Assembly (NCBI RefSeq): GCF_013371495.1
Contig: NZ_JABWTA010000001.1
Span: forward strand, 744,001-808,000
DNA: 64,000 nt
Source of the DNA: Altererythrobacter lutimaris
GTDB lineage: Bacteria > Pseudomonadota > Alphaproteobacteria > Sphingomonadales > Sphingomonadaceae
Reading direction: 5' to 3'
In this document: positions 1 through 10,791 of the stretch, in pieces
Position numbering within the stretch: position 1 is the first letter of the stretch
Layout: each line of letters opens with the position of its first letter
Notes under the pieces: model-generated
Seen by the model: only the letters and a program-made list of their open reading frames with translations
What the model was told of the DNA's origin: nothing
Database searches by the model: none
Made by a program: the position numbers and the translations under genes

Positions 1-85
1 TGACAGGCTCACCTTCAGGGGCTGGCTCACACGCGGAAAGAGCGAAAGGCAGCGCGAGGCAAAGAGTAATTCCAACAGACCTCAT
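1..85 (-). CDS. N-terminus of a small lipoprotein (cut by left edge)
   Basis: Only the first 28 codons are inside the window. They read as a signal peptide with a lipobox: a short charged start (MRS), a hydrophobic stretch and then LSAC with Cys19 as the predicted lipidation site, followed by EPAPEGEPV. The ATG overlaps the trpE stop in an ATGA arrangement, so it is probably translationally coupled to trpE. Function cannot be told from this fragment. Its place behind trpE does not by itself imply a role in tryptophan synthesis. Confidence 0.6.
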   Translation of the reverse strand, partial: MRSVGITLCLALPFALSACEPAPEGEPV

Positions 86-1680
86 TGACCAAACCCCGGT
101 TCTTCAGCAATGCGCGCCGCTTCTCTAGCGGCAGCGATTAACGCGCCTGCCTTGGCCTTGCATTCCGCCAATTCGTAGTCCGGGTCGCTGTCCGCGACGA
201 TCCCTGCGCCTGCTTGAACATGCATGACGCCATCTTTGACGACGGCTGTTCTCAAGACAATGCAGCTGTCGACCGAGCCATCCGGAGCGAAATAACCAAC
301 ACCGCCGGCATAGGCTCCGCGCGCTTCAGGCTCCAGCTCTGCGATAATCTCGCATGCGCGGATTTTTGGCGCGCCGGACACTGTCCCAGCCGGAAAGCCT
401 GCAAACAGCGCATCGAGCGCGTCCTTGGACGCATCAAGATCGCCCACCACATTGCTGACGATATGCATCACATGGCTGTAGCGTTCGATTGTGAAGCTGT
501 CCGTCACAGTGACACTGTCCCGCGCAGCGACGCGCCCTACATCATTGCGGCCTAAATCGAGCAGCATCAGATGCTCAGCACGCTCTTTCGGGTCTGCAAG
601 CAAGCTTTTCTCGTTCTCTCGATCTTCAGCGCCTGTGGCGCCGCGAGGCCTTGTTCCCGCGATTGGGCGGATTGTGACTTCGCCATCGCGCACGCGCACG
701 AGTATCTCTGGACTCGAACCGACGACGGCAAAGCCGGGCAGGTCGAGAAAGTATAGGAACGGCGAAGGGTTCACACGGCGCAATGCACGGTACAATGCCA
801 GCGGCGGCAGCGGAAACGGACACGTGAAACGCTGCGCCAGCACAACCTGAAAGATATCGCCAGCTGTGATGTAATCCTTCGCCCGTGCGACCAGGGCTTT
901 GTATTCATCGCCAGCCATGACCGGCTCAAGCGCCATATCAGGTAGCGGCTCTGCAGCCATGGGCGCTTCGCGGGTTTTGCCTAACGAGCGCAAAGCCTCG
1001 TCAATCCGGTCGCCTGCATGATCAATGGCCGACGCAGGATCATCCGCCTGCCAAATTGGCGCAACGCAAAAGAGCTCATCCGTCAGCCGGTCGAACACAA
1101 ATATGAGTGTTGGCCGCACAAACAGCATGTCCGGAAGATCAAGCGGGCTATCCGGCGCGCGCGGTAGGTCTTCGACCAACCCAACCGTCTCGTAGCCGAA
1201 ATAGCCAACCAGGCAGGCTAGAGCTGGGGGAAGCTCTTCTGGAACGTCGATCTTGCAACTGCTCGCAAGCGCGCGAAGTTCGAACAGGCTGTCATTCTCG
1301 CATGCCTCGAATGCCGCGCGATCATGCCGCCAGATGCGGTTTATGCTCGCCGACGTGCTGGAGGCTTTGAACACGAGATCCGGATCGAGCCCCAGCAGAC
1401 TGTGCCGACCGCGCGTTTCCCCGCCTTCGACAGACTCAAGCAAAAAGTCGCCTCGTTCTGGCTCCATCAGTTTCGTCGCCACACTGATGGGCGTTTCCGT
1501 GTCCGCAATGATCTTGCGCCACACAAGCGCAGGCTCGCCGCGCGACAACAGGTCGGCAGCATTGCCTGCGTTATGCGGCGAATGTGCTGTAGCGGACGCC
1601 TCCAGCTGCTCTACTCCGTCAGCTTTCGCCGGTGAGCTGCTTGCGCACGGCTTCAATCGCGGTGTCGTTCTGCTCGACAC
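82..1680 (-). CDS. trpE: Anthranilate synthase component I
   Basis: Converts chorismate plus ammonia or glutamine to anthranilate, the first committed step of tryptophan synthesis, with a TrpG partner that is not in this window. The N-terminal domain carries the LLES motif (residues 80-83) typical of tryptophan feedback binding. The C-terminal chorismate-binding domain shows IRPIAGTRPRG, LDLGRNDVGRV, HIVSNVVG and GTVSGAPKIRA. At 532 aa it is slightly long. The only upstream ATG (1680) lies inside the 3' end of ppiD and gives a 62-base overlap and a low-complexity leader of about 40 residues. A start closer to residue 45 (TTG or GTG codons before PALVWRK) is possible. The gene is in the same orientation as ppiD and probably co-transcribed with it. 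Confidence 0.93.
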   Translation of the reverse strand: MSSRTTPRLKPCASSSPAKADGVEQLEASATAHSPHNAGNAADLLSRGEPALVWRKIIADTETPISVATKLMEPERGDFLLESVEGGETRGRHSLLGLDPDLVFKASSTSASINRIWRHDRAAFEACENDSLFELRALASSCKIDVPEELPPALACLVGYFGYETVGLVEDLPRAPDSPLDLPDMLFVRPTLIFVFDRLTDELFCVAPIWQADDPASAIDHAGDRIDEALRSLGKTREAPMAAEPLPDMALEPVMAGDEYKALVARAKDYITAGDIFQVVLAQRFTCPFPLPPLALYRALRRVNPSPFLYFLDLPGFAVVGSSPEILVRVRDGEVTIRPIAGTRPRGATGAEDRENEKSLLADPKERAEHLMLLDLGRNDVGRVAARDSVTVTDSFTIERYSHVMHIVSNVVGDLDASKDALDALFAGFPAGTVSGAPKIRACEIIAELEPEARGAYAGGVGYFAPDGSVDSCIVLRTAVVKDGVMHVQAGAGIVADSDPDYELAECKAKAGALIAAAREAARIAEEPGFGQ

Positions 1681-3562
1681 CCAGCTCGTTGCGCATTGCG
1701 CGCACCAACTGCTGGCTTTGCTCGTCGCTCAGTGCGTTCTGCAATTGCATGCGTGTTGCCGCAAGGATCGGATCATCGTCAGCGATCGGATCGGTGGAGA
1801 TGTCATCGAGATCAACGATAAACCAACCCAGATCATTGCCAGCCTCAAGTTTTTTGCTCGTGCCTTCGGCCATGGAGAACAGCAGAGCTAGGGCAGGGGG
1901 CACGCGCCCTTGCTGAGCCGTAATCTCTTCACGGCCGAGATTGACTTGCTCGGCTCCGGGCAGGCGCTTTTCTTCCGCTTGAACTGCGGCTTGCAGGGAT
2001 CCTGCTTCGCCTGAGCGCAAACGCTCCAGTATGCGGTCGGAGGCTGCTCGTGCCTGATCCATTCCTTCCGAAAGACGCCAGGTGATCGTCACTTGCTCCT
2101 TGATTTCAACAAGCGGTGCGGCGGCAGATGGTGTGATGTCGGTCACTTCGAAAATCAGATAGGCCTGACCAACAACAACTTCAGCAAGCTGCGGCTCTTC
2201 TTCATCCATCTGGAATGCGGTGTCGATTGCAGGCCGCAGGATCGGAGGCAGAGGCTGCGGGCGTTCCGCACCATAAACCTGACCGTCAGCTGTAAGCGGA
2301 GGCGAGCTGCGCAGTTCCAAGCCAAGCCCTTCTGCCACTTGCGAAAGCGCTTCGCCGTCATCCAGACGTTGCTCGATCTCGGCAGAAAGGTCAGCAATGG
2401 CAGCAGCGCGCTTCTCCGTACGCAACTGTTCGCGGATTTCCGGTGTCGCCTGCGCGAGGTTCCTGGCCGGGATGGTCTGCACAGCCGTCACGCGCGTGAC
2501 GTACCAACCCAAAGCCGCACGGGCTGGCGCAGCAACCTGACCACGTGGTGCGGTGAAAGCTGCTTCTGCCACAGCTGCATTGGTCGATGCAGCTAGGTCT
2601 GCACGACTGACGGCATCAACGCGGGAGATGGAGAACCCTGCCTCGCGCGCTGCCGCTTCAAAAGAAGTGCCGGAATTGACGCGCTGGCGAATGGCATTCG
2701 CGGCCTGTTCTGTTGGAACAATAAACTGAGCCAAGCTGCGCGTTTCCTGTGCAGCATACTGCGCTGCGTCGCGTTCATAACGAGCTGCTACCTCCTCCGC
2801 GGAAGGCTCGATCCGCTGATCTACGCTGTCCGCACCGAATGTGGCATAGCGCAAAACGCGGCGCTCCGGCCGGATATAGCGGTCACGGTTCTCCTGGTAG
2901 AATTCTTCCAGCTGCGCGTCTGTCGGGTCTTCAGTTGGCGCAAACACCGCGCTTGGCACAAGCACGAGCGAGCCCGTGCGACGCTCGCGTAAGAGCGACG
3001 CATATCGGTGCGCCAATTTGTCAGGCATCACCGCGCCGCTATCAATCGGTGTCAGGATTTGCTGAGCCAACAGGCTGGTGACGAGATCCTCGCGCACTTC
3101 GGCATCAGTCAAGCGTTGGCCGGCGAGGACATTGTTATACGCTTCCTGGCTGAAATTGCCGTCCGCACCGCGGAATGCTGGAATGCTCATAATCTCGCTA
3201 TTCACGAGATTGTCGCCTGCGCGAATGCCCATCAGCTTTGCATATTCGCTGATAGCTGCACGATCGATCAGCTGTGTAACGACTTCATCGAGACCGCCTT
3301 GTGCGATGAAGGCAGGCATGGTGATTGTTGGATCTTGCTGCCTAATTTGATCAACAGCGCGTCCGGCCGCCGAGGATAGATCAGCTGTGCCAATGCGCTC
3401 TTCGCCGACAACTGCGACACGGTCTCCGCCCGCAACGCCGCCAAAGGTCGCTGTGCCGGCAACGTCGCTGCTTGCAAAAGCAAACCCGATCAGCACGAGA
3501 AACGCGAGCGTCAGCCCAAGGCCGATCTTCGTTTTGAAGAAATTGCGGAAAAATGTGAGCAT
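1619..3562 (-). CDS. ppiD: PpiD-like periplasmic peptidyl-prolyl isomerase/chaperone
   Basis: A 647-residue inner-membrane-anchored folding factor for exported proteins. Residues 1-12 are basic, 13-32 form one transmembrane segment (IGLGLTLAFLVLIGFAFA), and the rest is periplasmic. A SurA-type N-terminal helical domain spans about 45-220 and a parvulin-like rotamase region about 265-370. A second, degenerate copy of the rotamase fold is likely near the C-terminus (about 500-610). The parvulin segment is divergent, so chaperone activity is more certain than isomerase activity. It sits upstream of trpE on the same strand and is divergent from tpiA. Confidence 0.85.
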   Translation of the reverse strand: MLTFFRNFFKTKIGLGLTLAFLVLIGFAFASSDVAGTATFGGVAGGDRVAVVGEERIGTADLSSAAGRAVDQIRQQDPTITMPAFIAQGGLDEVVTQLIDRAAISEYAKLMGIRAGDNLVNSEIMSIPAFRGADGNFSQEAYNNVLAGQRLTDAEVREDLVTSLLAQQILTPIDSGAVMPDKLAHRYASLLRERRTGSLVLVPSAVFAPTEDPTDAQLEEFYQENRDRYIRPERRVLRYATFGADSVDQRIEPSAEEVAARYERDAAQYAAQETRSLAQFIVPTEQAANAIRQRVNSGTSFEAAAREAGFSISRVDAVSRADLAASTNAAVAEAAFTAPRGQVAAPARAALGWYVTRVTAVQTIPARNLAQATPEIREQLRTEKRAAAIADLSAEIEQRLDDGEALSQVAEGLGLELRSSPPLTADGQVYGAERPQPLPPILRPAIDTAFQMDEEEPQLAEVVVGQAYLIFEVTDITPSAAAPLVEIKEQVTITWRLSEGMDQARAASDRILERLRSGEAGSLQAAVQAEEKRLPGAEQVNLGREEITAQQGRVPPALALLFSMAEGTSKKLEAGNDLGWFIVDLDDISTDPIADDDPILAATRMQLQNALSDEQSQQLVRAMRNELGVEQNDTAIEAVRKQLTGES

Positions 3563-3843
3563 GTCTGGCGGTTGTCCGAGTTTTAATGGGTCAGCAGAAA
3601 GACGAATGTATTGCTTTGTCGTTTGAGGCTTTCGCGAGGCTTAAGCGCCGCTCTACCCCCGAGCGATTTGGGCTTTATCCACCCTGAGACCTAGCTGCAA
3701 CAGCCTGCCGGTGATTTTGTGCGAGGAACTCTTTTGACTGGACTGGCAAACCCGTCTAGCGGACCTGTCCCTAGCCGCTATGTCGGCTCAACAAGATCCC
3801 CGGTCCTGCTGAACAGGATCGTTGAAATGCAGGATATTTCTCT

Positions 3844-4602
3844 ATGGCCGAACGGCCCTATATCGTTGGTAACTGGAAGATGCACGGGACGCGCGCGATG
3901 CTTTCGGAAGCGCGCGCAATCGACCGTGCTGCGCAGCGGCATATGAAGGTTGAGGTTGCAGTTGCACCTCCTTTCACGCTGATCCACGCGGTACATCGCG
4001 AGGTGGAACAGATCGCTGTGGGTGCACAGGACTGTCACAAAGCGGACGCCGGCGCCCATACAGGTGATGTGTCTGCCAGCATGGTTGCGGATGCGGGCGC
4101 GAAGTTCGTTATCCTCGGGCATAGCGAGCGGCGGGAGAACCACGCAGAGCAAGATGCTGATGTCCGGGCGAAAGCCGAAGCGGCTTTGGAAGCGGGCCTC
4201 AATCTCATCATCTGTTGCGGCGAATCGGCTGAAACGCGGGACAAAGGCAAGGCAGAGGCTTTTGTAATGAAGCAGCTCCGCGCGTCATTGCCTGAGCTTG
4301 AGAATGCAGCAGAGCAATTGACTGTCGCATACGAACCGATCTGGGCGATTGGCACTGGCAACACAGCCTCACCGGACGATGTCCTCGCAATGCACGCAAC
4401 AATCCGTAGCATGCTGTGCGAGATCTACGGAGAGGAAGCAGGCCCGGCGATCCGCATTCTCTATGGTGGTTCGGTGAAACCGGAGAATGCCCGCGAACTG
4501 ATGGCGCTTGAGAATGTCGATGGCGCACTGGTCGGCGGGGCGAGCCTTTCAGCAGACAGCTTTATGGGCATCGCTTTGGCGGCGGCTGAAACCTCGGACT
4601 GA
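3844..4602 (+). CDS. tpiA: Triosephosphate isomerase
   Basis: Interconverts dihydroxyacetone phosphate and glyceraldehyde 3-phosphate in the cytoplasm. All catalytic residues are visible: Asn10 and Lys12 (GNWKMHG), His93 (ILGHSERR) and Glu164 (AYEPIWAIGTG). The phosphate-binding YGGSVKPEN loop follows. Length (252 aa) is normal for the family. It is divergent from ppiD across a 281-base gap and is followed by secG after 94 bases, a gene pair common in bacteria. Confidence 0.98.
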   Translation: MAERPYIVGNWKMHGTRAMLSEARAIDRAAQRHMKVEVAVAPPFTLIHAVHREVEQIAVGAQDCHKADAGAHTGDVSASMVADAGAKFVILGHSERRENHAEQDADVRAKAEAALEAGLNLIICCGESAETRDKGKAEAFVMKQLRASLPELENAAEQLTVAYEPIWAIGTGNTASPDDVLAMHATIRSMLCEIYGEEAGPAIRILYGGSVKPENARELMALENVDGALVGGASLSADSFMGIALAAAETSD

Positions 4603-4696
4603 GCTTCACGCTCGACCGCTTTACCCTTGTGATGGGCGCGTGGGGCGCTTACATCGCTCCCCGATCCCATAACCAAGCTATTACAGGCCAGTTTCC

Positions 4697-5077
4697 ATGT
4701 CGCTTTTTCTCTTTTTGACAGTTGTTCAGGCGGTTGTAGCCGCCGCACTTGTCGGCGTTATCCTGATGCAGCGCTCTGAAGGTGGCGGCCTTGGCATTGG
4801 CGGCAGCCCGGGCGGCGTTATGGGTGCGCGCGGTGCAGCTGACTTTTTGACCCGCTCAACAAAGTGGCTTGCGATTGTATTTGTCGCCTTGTCGATTGCG
4901 CTGGCTGCTGTTGCTGTTGATTCGACTGGCACGGACGAGATCACTTCAACACTGGACCGCAATGTCACTCCGGCAGCACCTGCTGATCCCCTGGCGAGCC
5001 CGGGCGCCGATCCGCTCGCAGCACCCGCTCAGCCAGCGCAACCTGACGAAGATCCGCTCGCCGGCGCAACAGAATAA
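4697..5077 (+). CDS. secG: Preprotein translocase subunit SecG
   Basis: Accessory subunit of the SecYEG channel. It has two transmembrane helices (about residues 4-24 and 52-72) joined by the glycine-rich GGGLGIGGSPGG loop characteristic of SecG. The C-terminal 50 residues are Pro/Ala/Asp-rich and low in complexity, which is common in alphaproteobacterial SecG and makes the protein longer (126 aa) than the E. coli form. It lies between tpiA and pyrG on the same strand. Confidence 0.93.
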   Translation: MSLFLFLTVVQAVVAAALVGVILMQRSEGGGLGIGGSPGGVMGARGAADFLTRSTKWLAIVFVALSIALAAVAVDSTGTDEITSTLDRNVTPAAPADPLASPGADPLAAPAQPAQPDEDPLAGATE

Positions 5078-5158
5078 GTCGCAATTCACAGTTTTCCTTG
5101 TGGATGGCTGCGCAATCGCGGCGCAATTCGCTTGCCACGAATCCAATTAAGCGCTTAA

Positions 5159-6805
<1,647 letters not shown>

Positions 6806-6884
6806 AGCTGCCTGAGTAACAATGGTTTCCCTGGGTGCCTGATTTGTGCGCAGTCCTATATTGTTTTGTCAGTGTTCGCGAAGC

Positions 6885-7109
6885 TTATGACGCGAATCTA
6901 CAATTCACTCGGAAATAACTTGCATAGGTTGCAATTCGCGCACTAACCGCATGGCAGCGCTCTTCTTTCGTGACGGTGCGCAGCTCAGGGTCGTCTTTGT
7001 GCTTGAGCAAACTAACAAGATTCTGCTGGGGGGTATGCCAGCAACAGAGCTTGGCTCGGGATTGTCCGTCTTCTGCGACCCGGACGGTCATTTCTGACCA
7101 AGGCGGCAT
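6885..7109 (-). CDS. Possible small orphan protein (74 aa), uncertain
   Basis: This is the only sizeable open frame in the 365-base convergent gap between pyrG and the heat-shock gene. From ATG 7109 it encodes 74 residues with charged stretches (LLKHKDDPELRTVTKEERC) and five Cys. A longer version from 7145 would run through the hairpin at 7117-7143, so the inner start is more sensible. I see no recognisable domain and no clear Shine-Dalgarno. It may be a chance frame. Apart from this frame and the hairpin, I see nothing else in 6806-7170. Confidence 0.25.
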   Translation of the reverse strand: MPPWSEMTVRVAEDGQSRAKLCCWHTPQQNLVSLLKHKDDPELRTVTKEERCHAVSARIATYASYFRVNCRFAS

Positions 7110-7116
7110 AAGTCGC

Positions 7117-7143
7117 GGGGGCGGCCCTGTAACGACCGCCCCC
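7117..7143. terminator. Strong GC hairpin between convergent pyrG and hsp20
   Basis: GGGGGCGG at 7117-7124 pairs perfectly with CCGCCCCC at 7136-7143 around an 11-base loop. It lies 28 bases beyond the hsp20 stop. There is no proper T-run on the minus strand and only ACTTT on the plus strand, so it may be a weak terminator or an mRNA 3'-end stabiliser. Confidence 0.5.
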
Positions 7144-7170
7144 ACTTTACTTCAACAATTTGGTGGTGCG

Positions 7171-7662
7171 TCAGGCGGCGTCTGCTTCGCCGTCCTTGCC
7201 GTCCTCGTCAGACGAAGTTGGGACCGCTTTCAGCGTGGTTCCGCCATTTACAGCAATCTTCTTTGGCTTCATCGCTTCCGGGACTTCACGAACCAGATCG
7301 ATCGTCAGAAGACCGTCTGCCAAGTCAGCGTTCTCAACACGAACATAGTCAGCTAGCTCGAACCGGCGTTCAAAACCGCGATTGGCGATCCCGACATGCA
7401 GCATGTCGCCGACGACGCCGTCTTCATCGCGCTTCTTACCTTGAACTGTCAGCAGGTTCTGTTGAGCAGTAATATCGAGGTCTGCGGGACGGAAGCCTGC
7501 AACCGCCAAAGTGATGCGGTAATCGTCTTCGCCGCGACGCTCGATGTTGAAGGGTGGGTAATTGTCACCGTTATTATTGCGCACCTGACGTTCGAGAATG
7601 TCGAACAGGTGGTCAAAGCCGACGGTATTGCGGCGGTAGGGTGTAAAATCGAAACGTGACAT
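7171..7662 (-). CDS. Small heat-shock protein, Hsp20/IbpA type
   Basis: ATP-independent holdase chaperone. The N-terminus MSRFDFTPYRRNTVGFDHLF matches the IbpA class. The alpha-crystallin domain covers about 40-135, with the FRPADLDITAQQNLLTVQG and IANRGFERRFEL regions. I chose ATG 7662 (163 aa) because AAGAGGA stands a suitable distance upstream. The next upstream ATG adds nine residues that include this ribosome-binding site. The C-terminal tail after the domain carries KKIAV, an I-x-V-like contact motif. It is convergent with pyrG. Heat regulation is likely but I could not identify a sigma-32 promoter. Confidence 0.92.
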   Translation of the reverse strand: MSRFDFTPYRRNTVGFDHLFDILERQVRNNNGDNYPPFNIERRGEDDYRITLAVAGFRPADLDITAQQNLLTVQGKKRDEDGVVGDMLHVGIANRGFERRFELADYVRVENADLADGLLTIDLVREVPEAMKPKKIAVNGGTTLKAVPTSSDEDGKDGEADAA

Positions 7663-7845
7663 ATCTAACAAATCCTCTTGTTTGAGCAATTTGACATGTG
7701 ATGCGCCTGACCATTCAGCGTCGCATCGTCAGCGCCTTAGCTCCCGGATTTGGCGAACCTTGGCGTGTGATTGAAGTGGGTAGGGGGCAGCCCCTTTTCA
7801 AGGGCCTCTTGCATGCTACATAGAATGCGAAATCTCGAGGAATTT

Positions 7846-8109
7846 ATGGCTCAACCCAAGATCGACATTTACACCAAGTTCGGATGCCCGTTCTGCGTGC
7901 GAGCAAAGCACTTGCTTGACCAGAAAGGCGCAGAGTACGAAGAATTTGACATCACTATTGGTGGACCCAAAAAGGCCGAGATGCTGGAGCGCGCACCGCA
8001 AGCTCGCACAGTGCCGCAGATTTTCATTGGCGAAACGCATGTTGGCGGCTCGGATGACCTGGCGGCGCTGGAACGCGAAGGCAAGCTCGACACACTGTTA
8101 GCGGGCTGA
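7846..8109 (+). CDS. grxC: Glutaredoxin 3
   Basis: An 87-residue dithiol glutaredoxin that reduces protein disulfides with glutathione. The active site is CPFC (residues 15-18), with cis-Pro in RTVPQIFIG and the GGSDDL glutathione-binding turn. ATG 7846 is preceded by CGAGGAA. The upstream in-frame codons are not conserved-looking. It is followed immediately (TGAATG) by the Nit-type amidase gene, so both are probably translated from one mRNA. Confidence 0.95.
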   Translation: MAQPKIDIYTKFGCPFCVRAKHLLDQKGAEYEEFDITIGGPKKAEMLERAPQARTVPQIFIGETHVGGSDDLAALEREGKLDTLLAG

Positions 8110-8925
8110 ATGACGCGCATAGCTGTCTTGCAGATGACTTCGGGTGTTGATCCTGAAGCAAACTTCGAGACGATTTTTCGCGCGGTTTGTGATGCGCGAG
8201 CGGGCGGGGCGGAAATGCTCTTCACGCCAGAGATGAGCCTGCTGCTGGATCGCGACCGCAAGCGGGCGGCGCCTCACATAGTGCCGCAGTCCGTTACTCC
8301 TTTCCCAGACAGGCTGCGAAAAGCTGCGAAGTCTAAAGCAATGTGGATGACCGCCGGAATTCCTGTGGCGCTGGAGAGCGGGCGCTATGCCAATCGCCAG
8401 TGGTTGTTCTCACCTTCCGGCGAACTTACTTCGCACTACGACAAGATCCACATGTTTGATGTGGAGCTTTCTACCGGCGAAAGCTGGCGCGAGAGCAGCG
8501 CTTACGAGCCGGGTACCGAGGTCGTGACAATCGATGAAACACCAGTCGGACGGCTCGGCCTCACGACCTGCTACGACATGCGGTTCCCGGCCCTCTTCGA
8601 GGCGCTAGGCCGCAGGAAGTGCAATGCGATATCCATTCCGGCCGCATTCACCGTCCCGACCGGTAAAGCGCATTGGCATGTCATGCTGCGCGCACGGGCG
8701 ATAGAGGCAAGCGCCTTCGTCATCGCCGCTGCGCAAGTGGGCAAACACGAGGATGGTCGCGAAACTTACGGCCATTCGCTTGTGGTGGACCCCTGGGGTG
8801 AAGTGCTGCTTGATATGGGCGGCGAGGAACCCGGTCTGGCCTTCGTGGATTTGGATATGGCGCGGATTGAAGAGGTTCGCTCGCAATTGCCCAGCCTTGC
8901 GAATAAGCGCGACATCCCTAGTTAA
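8110..8925 (+). CDS. Carbon-nitrogen hydrolase (Nit1-like deaminated-glutathione amidase)
   Basis: Member of the nitrilase superfamily. The Glu-Lys-Cys triad is seen as Glu in LFTPEMS, Lys in YDKIHMFD and Cys in LTTCYDMRFP. The CYDMRFP signature and 271-aa length fit Nit1-type enzymes that repair deaminated glutathione, which suits its place directly after a glutaredoxin gene. Omega-amidase activity is the main alternative. The assignment to Nit1 is by motif and context only. Confidence 0.85.
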   Translation: MTRIAVLQMTSGVDPEANFETIFRAVCDARAGGAEMLFTPEMSLLLDRDRKRAAPHIVPQSVTPFPDRLRKAAKSKAMWMTAGIPVALESGRYANRQWLFSPSGELTSHYDKIHMFDVELSTGESWRESSAYEPGTEVVTIDETPVGRLGLTTCYDMRFPALFEALGRRKCNAISIPAAFTVPTGKAHWHVMLRARAIEASAFVIAAAQVGKHEDGRETYGHSLVVDPWGEVLLDMGGEEPGLAFVDLDMARIEEVRSQLPSLANKRDIPS

Positions 8926-8951
8926 GGCCTCTCTGGTAACGACTTCCTCAG

Positions 8952-9455
8952 ATGATTGTTTTTGATCTCTCTTGTGCCGCGGGGCATCGCTTTGAAGGCT
9001 GGTTTGGCTCGTCCTCTGACTATGAGGATCAGCGAGCGCGTGGCTTGGTGGCTTGCCCGCATTGCGGCACGGCGGATGTGAACAAAGCACCAATGGCACC
9101 GGCTGTTCCGGCAAAAGGCAATCAGGATCGCGCACCTGCTCCGATTGAGGTTGATAGCGAAACGAGCGCCCCGTCATCTGCTTCTGCAGCCAACCCTATG
9201 ACCGGCGGTGAAATTCCACCCGCTGTCCAGAAAGCGATGCAAGCGCTCGCGGACGCGCAGGCAAAGGCATTGAAGGAAAGCCGCTATGTTGGTGACAGTC
9301 TCGCTGATGAAGCGCGCGCGATGCATTATGGCGAGAAGGATCTGGAAGCGATCCATGGCAAGGCTACGCTCAAGGAAGCGAAGGAATTGTTGGAAGAAGG
9401 CGTGCCGGTCGCACCGCTACTCGCGCCCTATACGCCGCCTGATGAATTGAATTGA
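8952..9455 (+). CDS. DUF1178 family protein with zinc-ribbon-like N-terminus
   Basis: 167 residues. The N-terminus MIVFDLSCAAGHRFEGWF followed by ACPHCG places Cys/His pairs as in a treble-clef or zinc-ribbon fold. The middle is a Pro/Ala-rich linker (about 45-75) and the C-terminal half is helical with conserved GEKDLEAIHG. This pattern matches DUF1178, a proteobacterial family of unknown function. It follows the Nit amidase by 26 bases on the same strand. Confidence 0.85.
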   Translation: MIVFDLSCAAGHRFEGWFGSSSDYEDQRARGLVACPHCGTADVNKAPMAPAVPAKGNQDRAPAPIEVDSETSAPSSASAANPMTGGEIPPAVQKAMQALADAQAKALKESRYVGDSLADEARAMHYGEKDLEAIHGKATLKEAKELLEEGVPVAPLLAPYTPPDELN

Positions 9456-9494
9456 GTTGTAAGCGGGTAAGGGCAGCTCTATCAGCGCGGACGG

Positions 9495-9571
9495 GGCCCC
9501 GTAGCTCAGCCGGATAGAGCACCAGATTCCTAATCTGGGGGCCGCGTGTTCGAATCACGCCGGGGTCACCA
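9495..9571 (+). tRNA. tRNA-Arg (anticodon CCT)
   Basis: Full cloverleaf. Acceptor GGCCCCG pairs with CGGGGTC (one G-T), the anticodon stem CCAGA/TCTGG encloses TTCCTAA with anticodon CCT, the T-loop is TTCGAAT, and the 3' CCA is encoded. It reads AGG codons. A short T-run (9573-9578) follows. No integrase or duplicated 3' end is seen next to it. Confidence 0.97.
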
Positions 9572-9581
9572 CTTTTTTACG

Positions 9582-10778
9582 CTATTGAGATGCACGCGGC
9601 TGCGAGACGCTTCGTGCGATAACGCACAACACGATGACCGCCGCCATCATCGCCCCCAGCAGCATGCATGTTCCTTGCCACCCTGCTGCATCATAAACAG
9701 CAGTGCCAAGGAAGCTCCCGATGCCACCACCGATAAACATGATGACGACATAGGCTGCGGTCAGGCGCGTACGGATTTCCGGGCTAAGCGCCAGAAAGGT
9801 CATGCGTCCGGTCACATCAATGCTTGGGCCGACTGCAGCAACCAATGTCAGCGGAACGAGTAACAGCCATGCGCTGCCCGATAGCGGGTAGAAGAGCGCA
9901 ACGCCCACTGCCTGGATCAAGGCAAACATGAGCCTTGCGCGCTTTGGTCCTACCTTGTCTGCCCATCGCCCAAGCCTGGGCGTAGTCAGCACGCTGATGG
10001 CTGAAACGCCAGCGAGATAGCCAACGGTGTCGACGCCGTATCCCATTTCAGGGCTTGTCAGGTACAGCGCCAAGGCTAGCCACGTCGCAATAAACGCGCC
10101 GAAGTTGAGCGCTTGAATCATCGCAGAGAGCAGTACATCGCGATGCTGTTTTGCGATCGAAAACACTGAGAGAACCAGTGCGGGATAACTCCCGGTGGCC
10201 TGTTTCTCGACTGTGCCTTCGCTCCGCATAATGCGGGGCAACATTAACGCCATGATCGCCATCGCACTGGTCGCAATCCAGTAGACTGCATGCCAACCGA
10301 AATATTCCGCCACCACTCCCGCGCCCACTCGCGCCACAAGAATGCCGAACACGGTCCCTGCAGTAAGCAAAGCCGTCACTTCGCCTAGCCGCTCAGGCGC
10401 CACCCGCTTCGAGGCAAAGGCAGGCAGGATGTAGGGCGTGATCGTGAAGAAGCCGAGCAGTGTTGACGCGATGGTGAACGGCCAAAAACTGTAGGACAGC
10501 GTCATGGCCAGCATGGCTAGTGTCTGCAGTGTTACAAAGACTATGCTGAGACTGCGATTGGAATAGCGATCGCCGAGCGGCAATAGCAGCAAGATACCTA
10601 ATGCCAGGCCGATCTGGTTGAGCGCTGGGACTATGCCGATGCTTGCCTGACTGACCCCAAAATCGCGCGCGACTTCTCCGATAATCGGGTGAAGGTAATA
10701 GGCATTCGCGATCACAACCGCGGTGGTGATCGCAAGCGCATATTCCTGCGCGCGGGTCAGGTGTTTCAGGTCAGACAA
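9582..10778 (-). CDS. MFS transporter, YnfM/sugar-efflux type
   Basis: A 398-residue, roughly 12-helix major facilitator. The first half has the LPLGDRYSNRSLSI loop (motif A variant between TM2 and TM3), and the second half repeats it as LGRWADKVGPKRARL. Overall similarity is to small drug or arabinose-type exporters. The substrate is unknown. Its stop lies 11 bases from the tRNA-Arg 3' end, and it follows the dehalogenase gene by 13 bases on the same strand, so the two may be co-transcribed. Confidence 0.85.
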   Translation of the reverse strand: MSDLKHLTRAQEYALAITTAVVIANAYYLHPIIGEVARDFGVSQASIGIVPALNQIGLALGILLLLPLGDRYSNRSLSIVFVTLQTLAMLAMTLSYSFWPFTIASTLLGFFTITPYILPAFASKRVAPERLGEVTALLTAGTVFGILVARVGAGVVAEYFGWHAVYWIATSAMAIMALMLPRIMRSEGTVEKQATGSYPALVLSVFSIAKQHRDVLLSAMIQALNFGAFIATWLALALYLTSPEMGYGVDTVGYLAGVSAISVLTTPRLGRWADKVGPKRARLMFALIQAVGVALFYPLSGSAWLLLVPLTLVAAVGPSIDVTGRMTFLALSPEIRTRLTAAYVVIMFIGGGIGSFLGTAVYDAAGWQGTCMLLGAMMAAVIVLCVIARSVSQPRASQ

Positions 10779-10791
10779 ATGACTGTGTTGC

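Noticed and set aside
1253..1891. 212-aa open frame on the plus strand across trpE and ppiD
   Set aside because: Antisense to two recognised genes, spans their junction, no domain.
9495..9571. tRNA-Arg as an integration site for a mobile element
   Set aside because: No integrase, direct repeat of the tRNA 3' end, or atypical gene block on either side; the same was checked for tRNA-Ser at 51196-51285.
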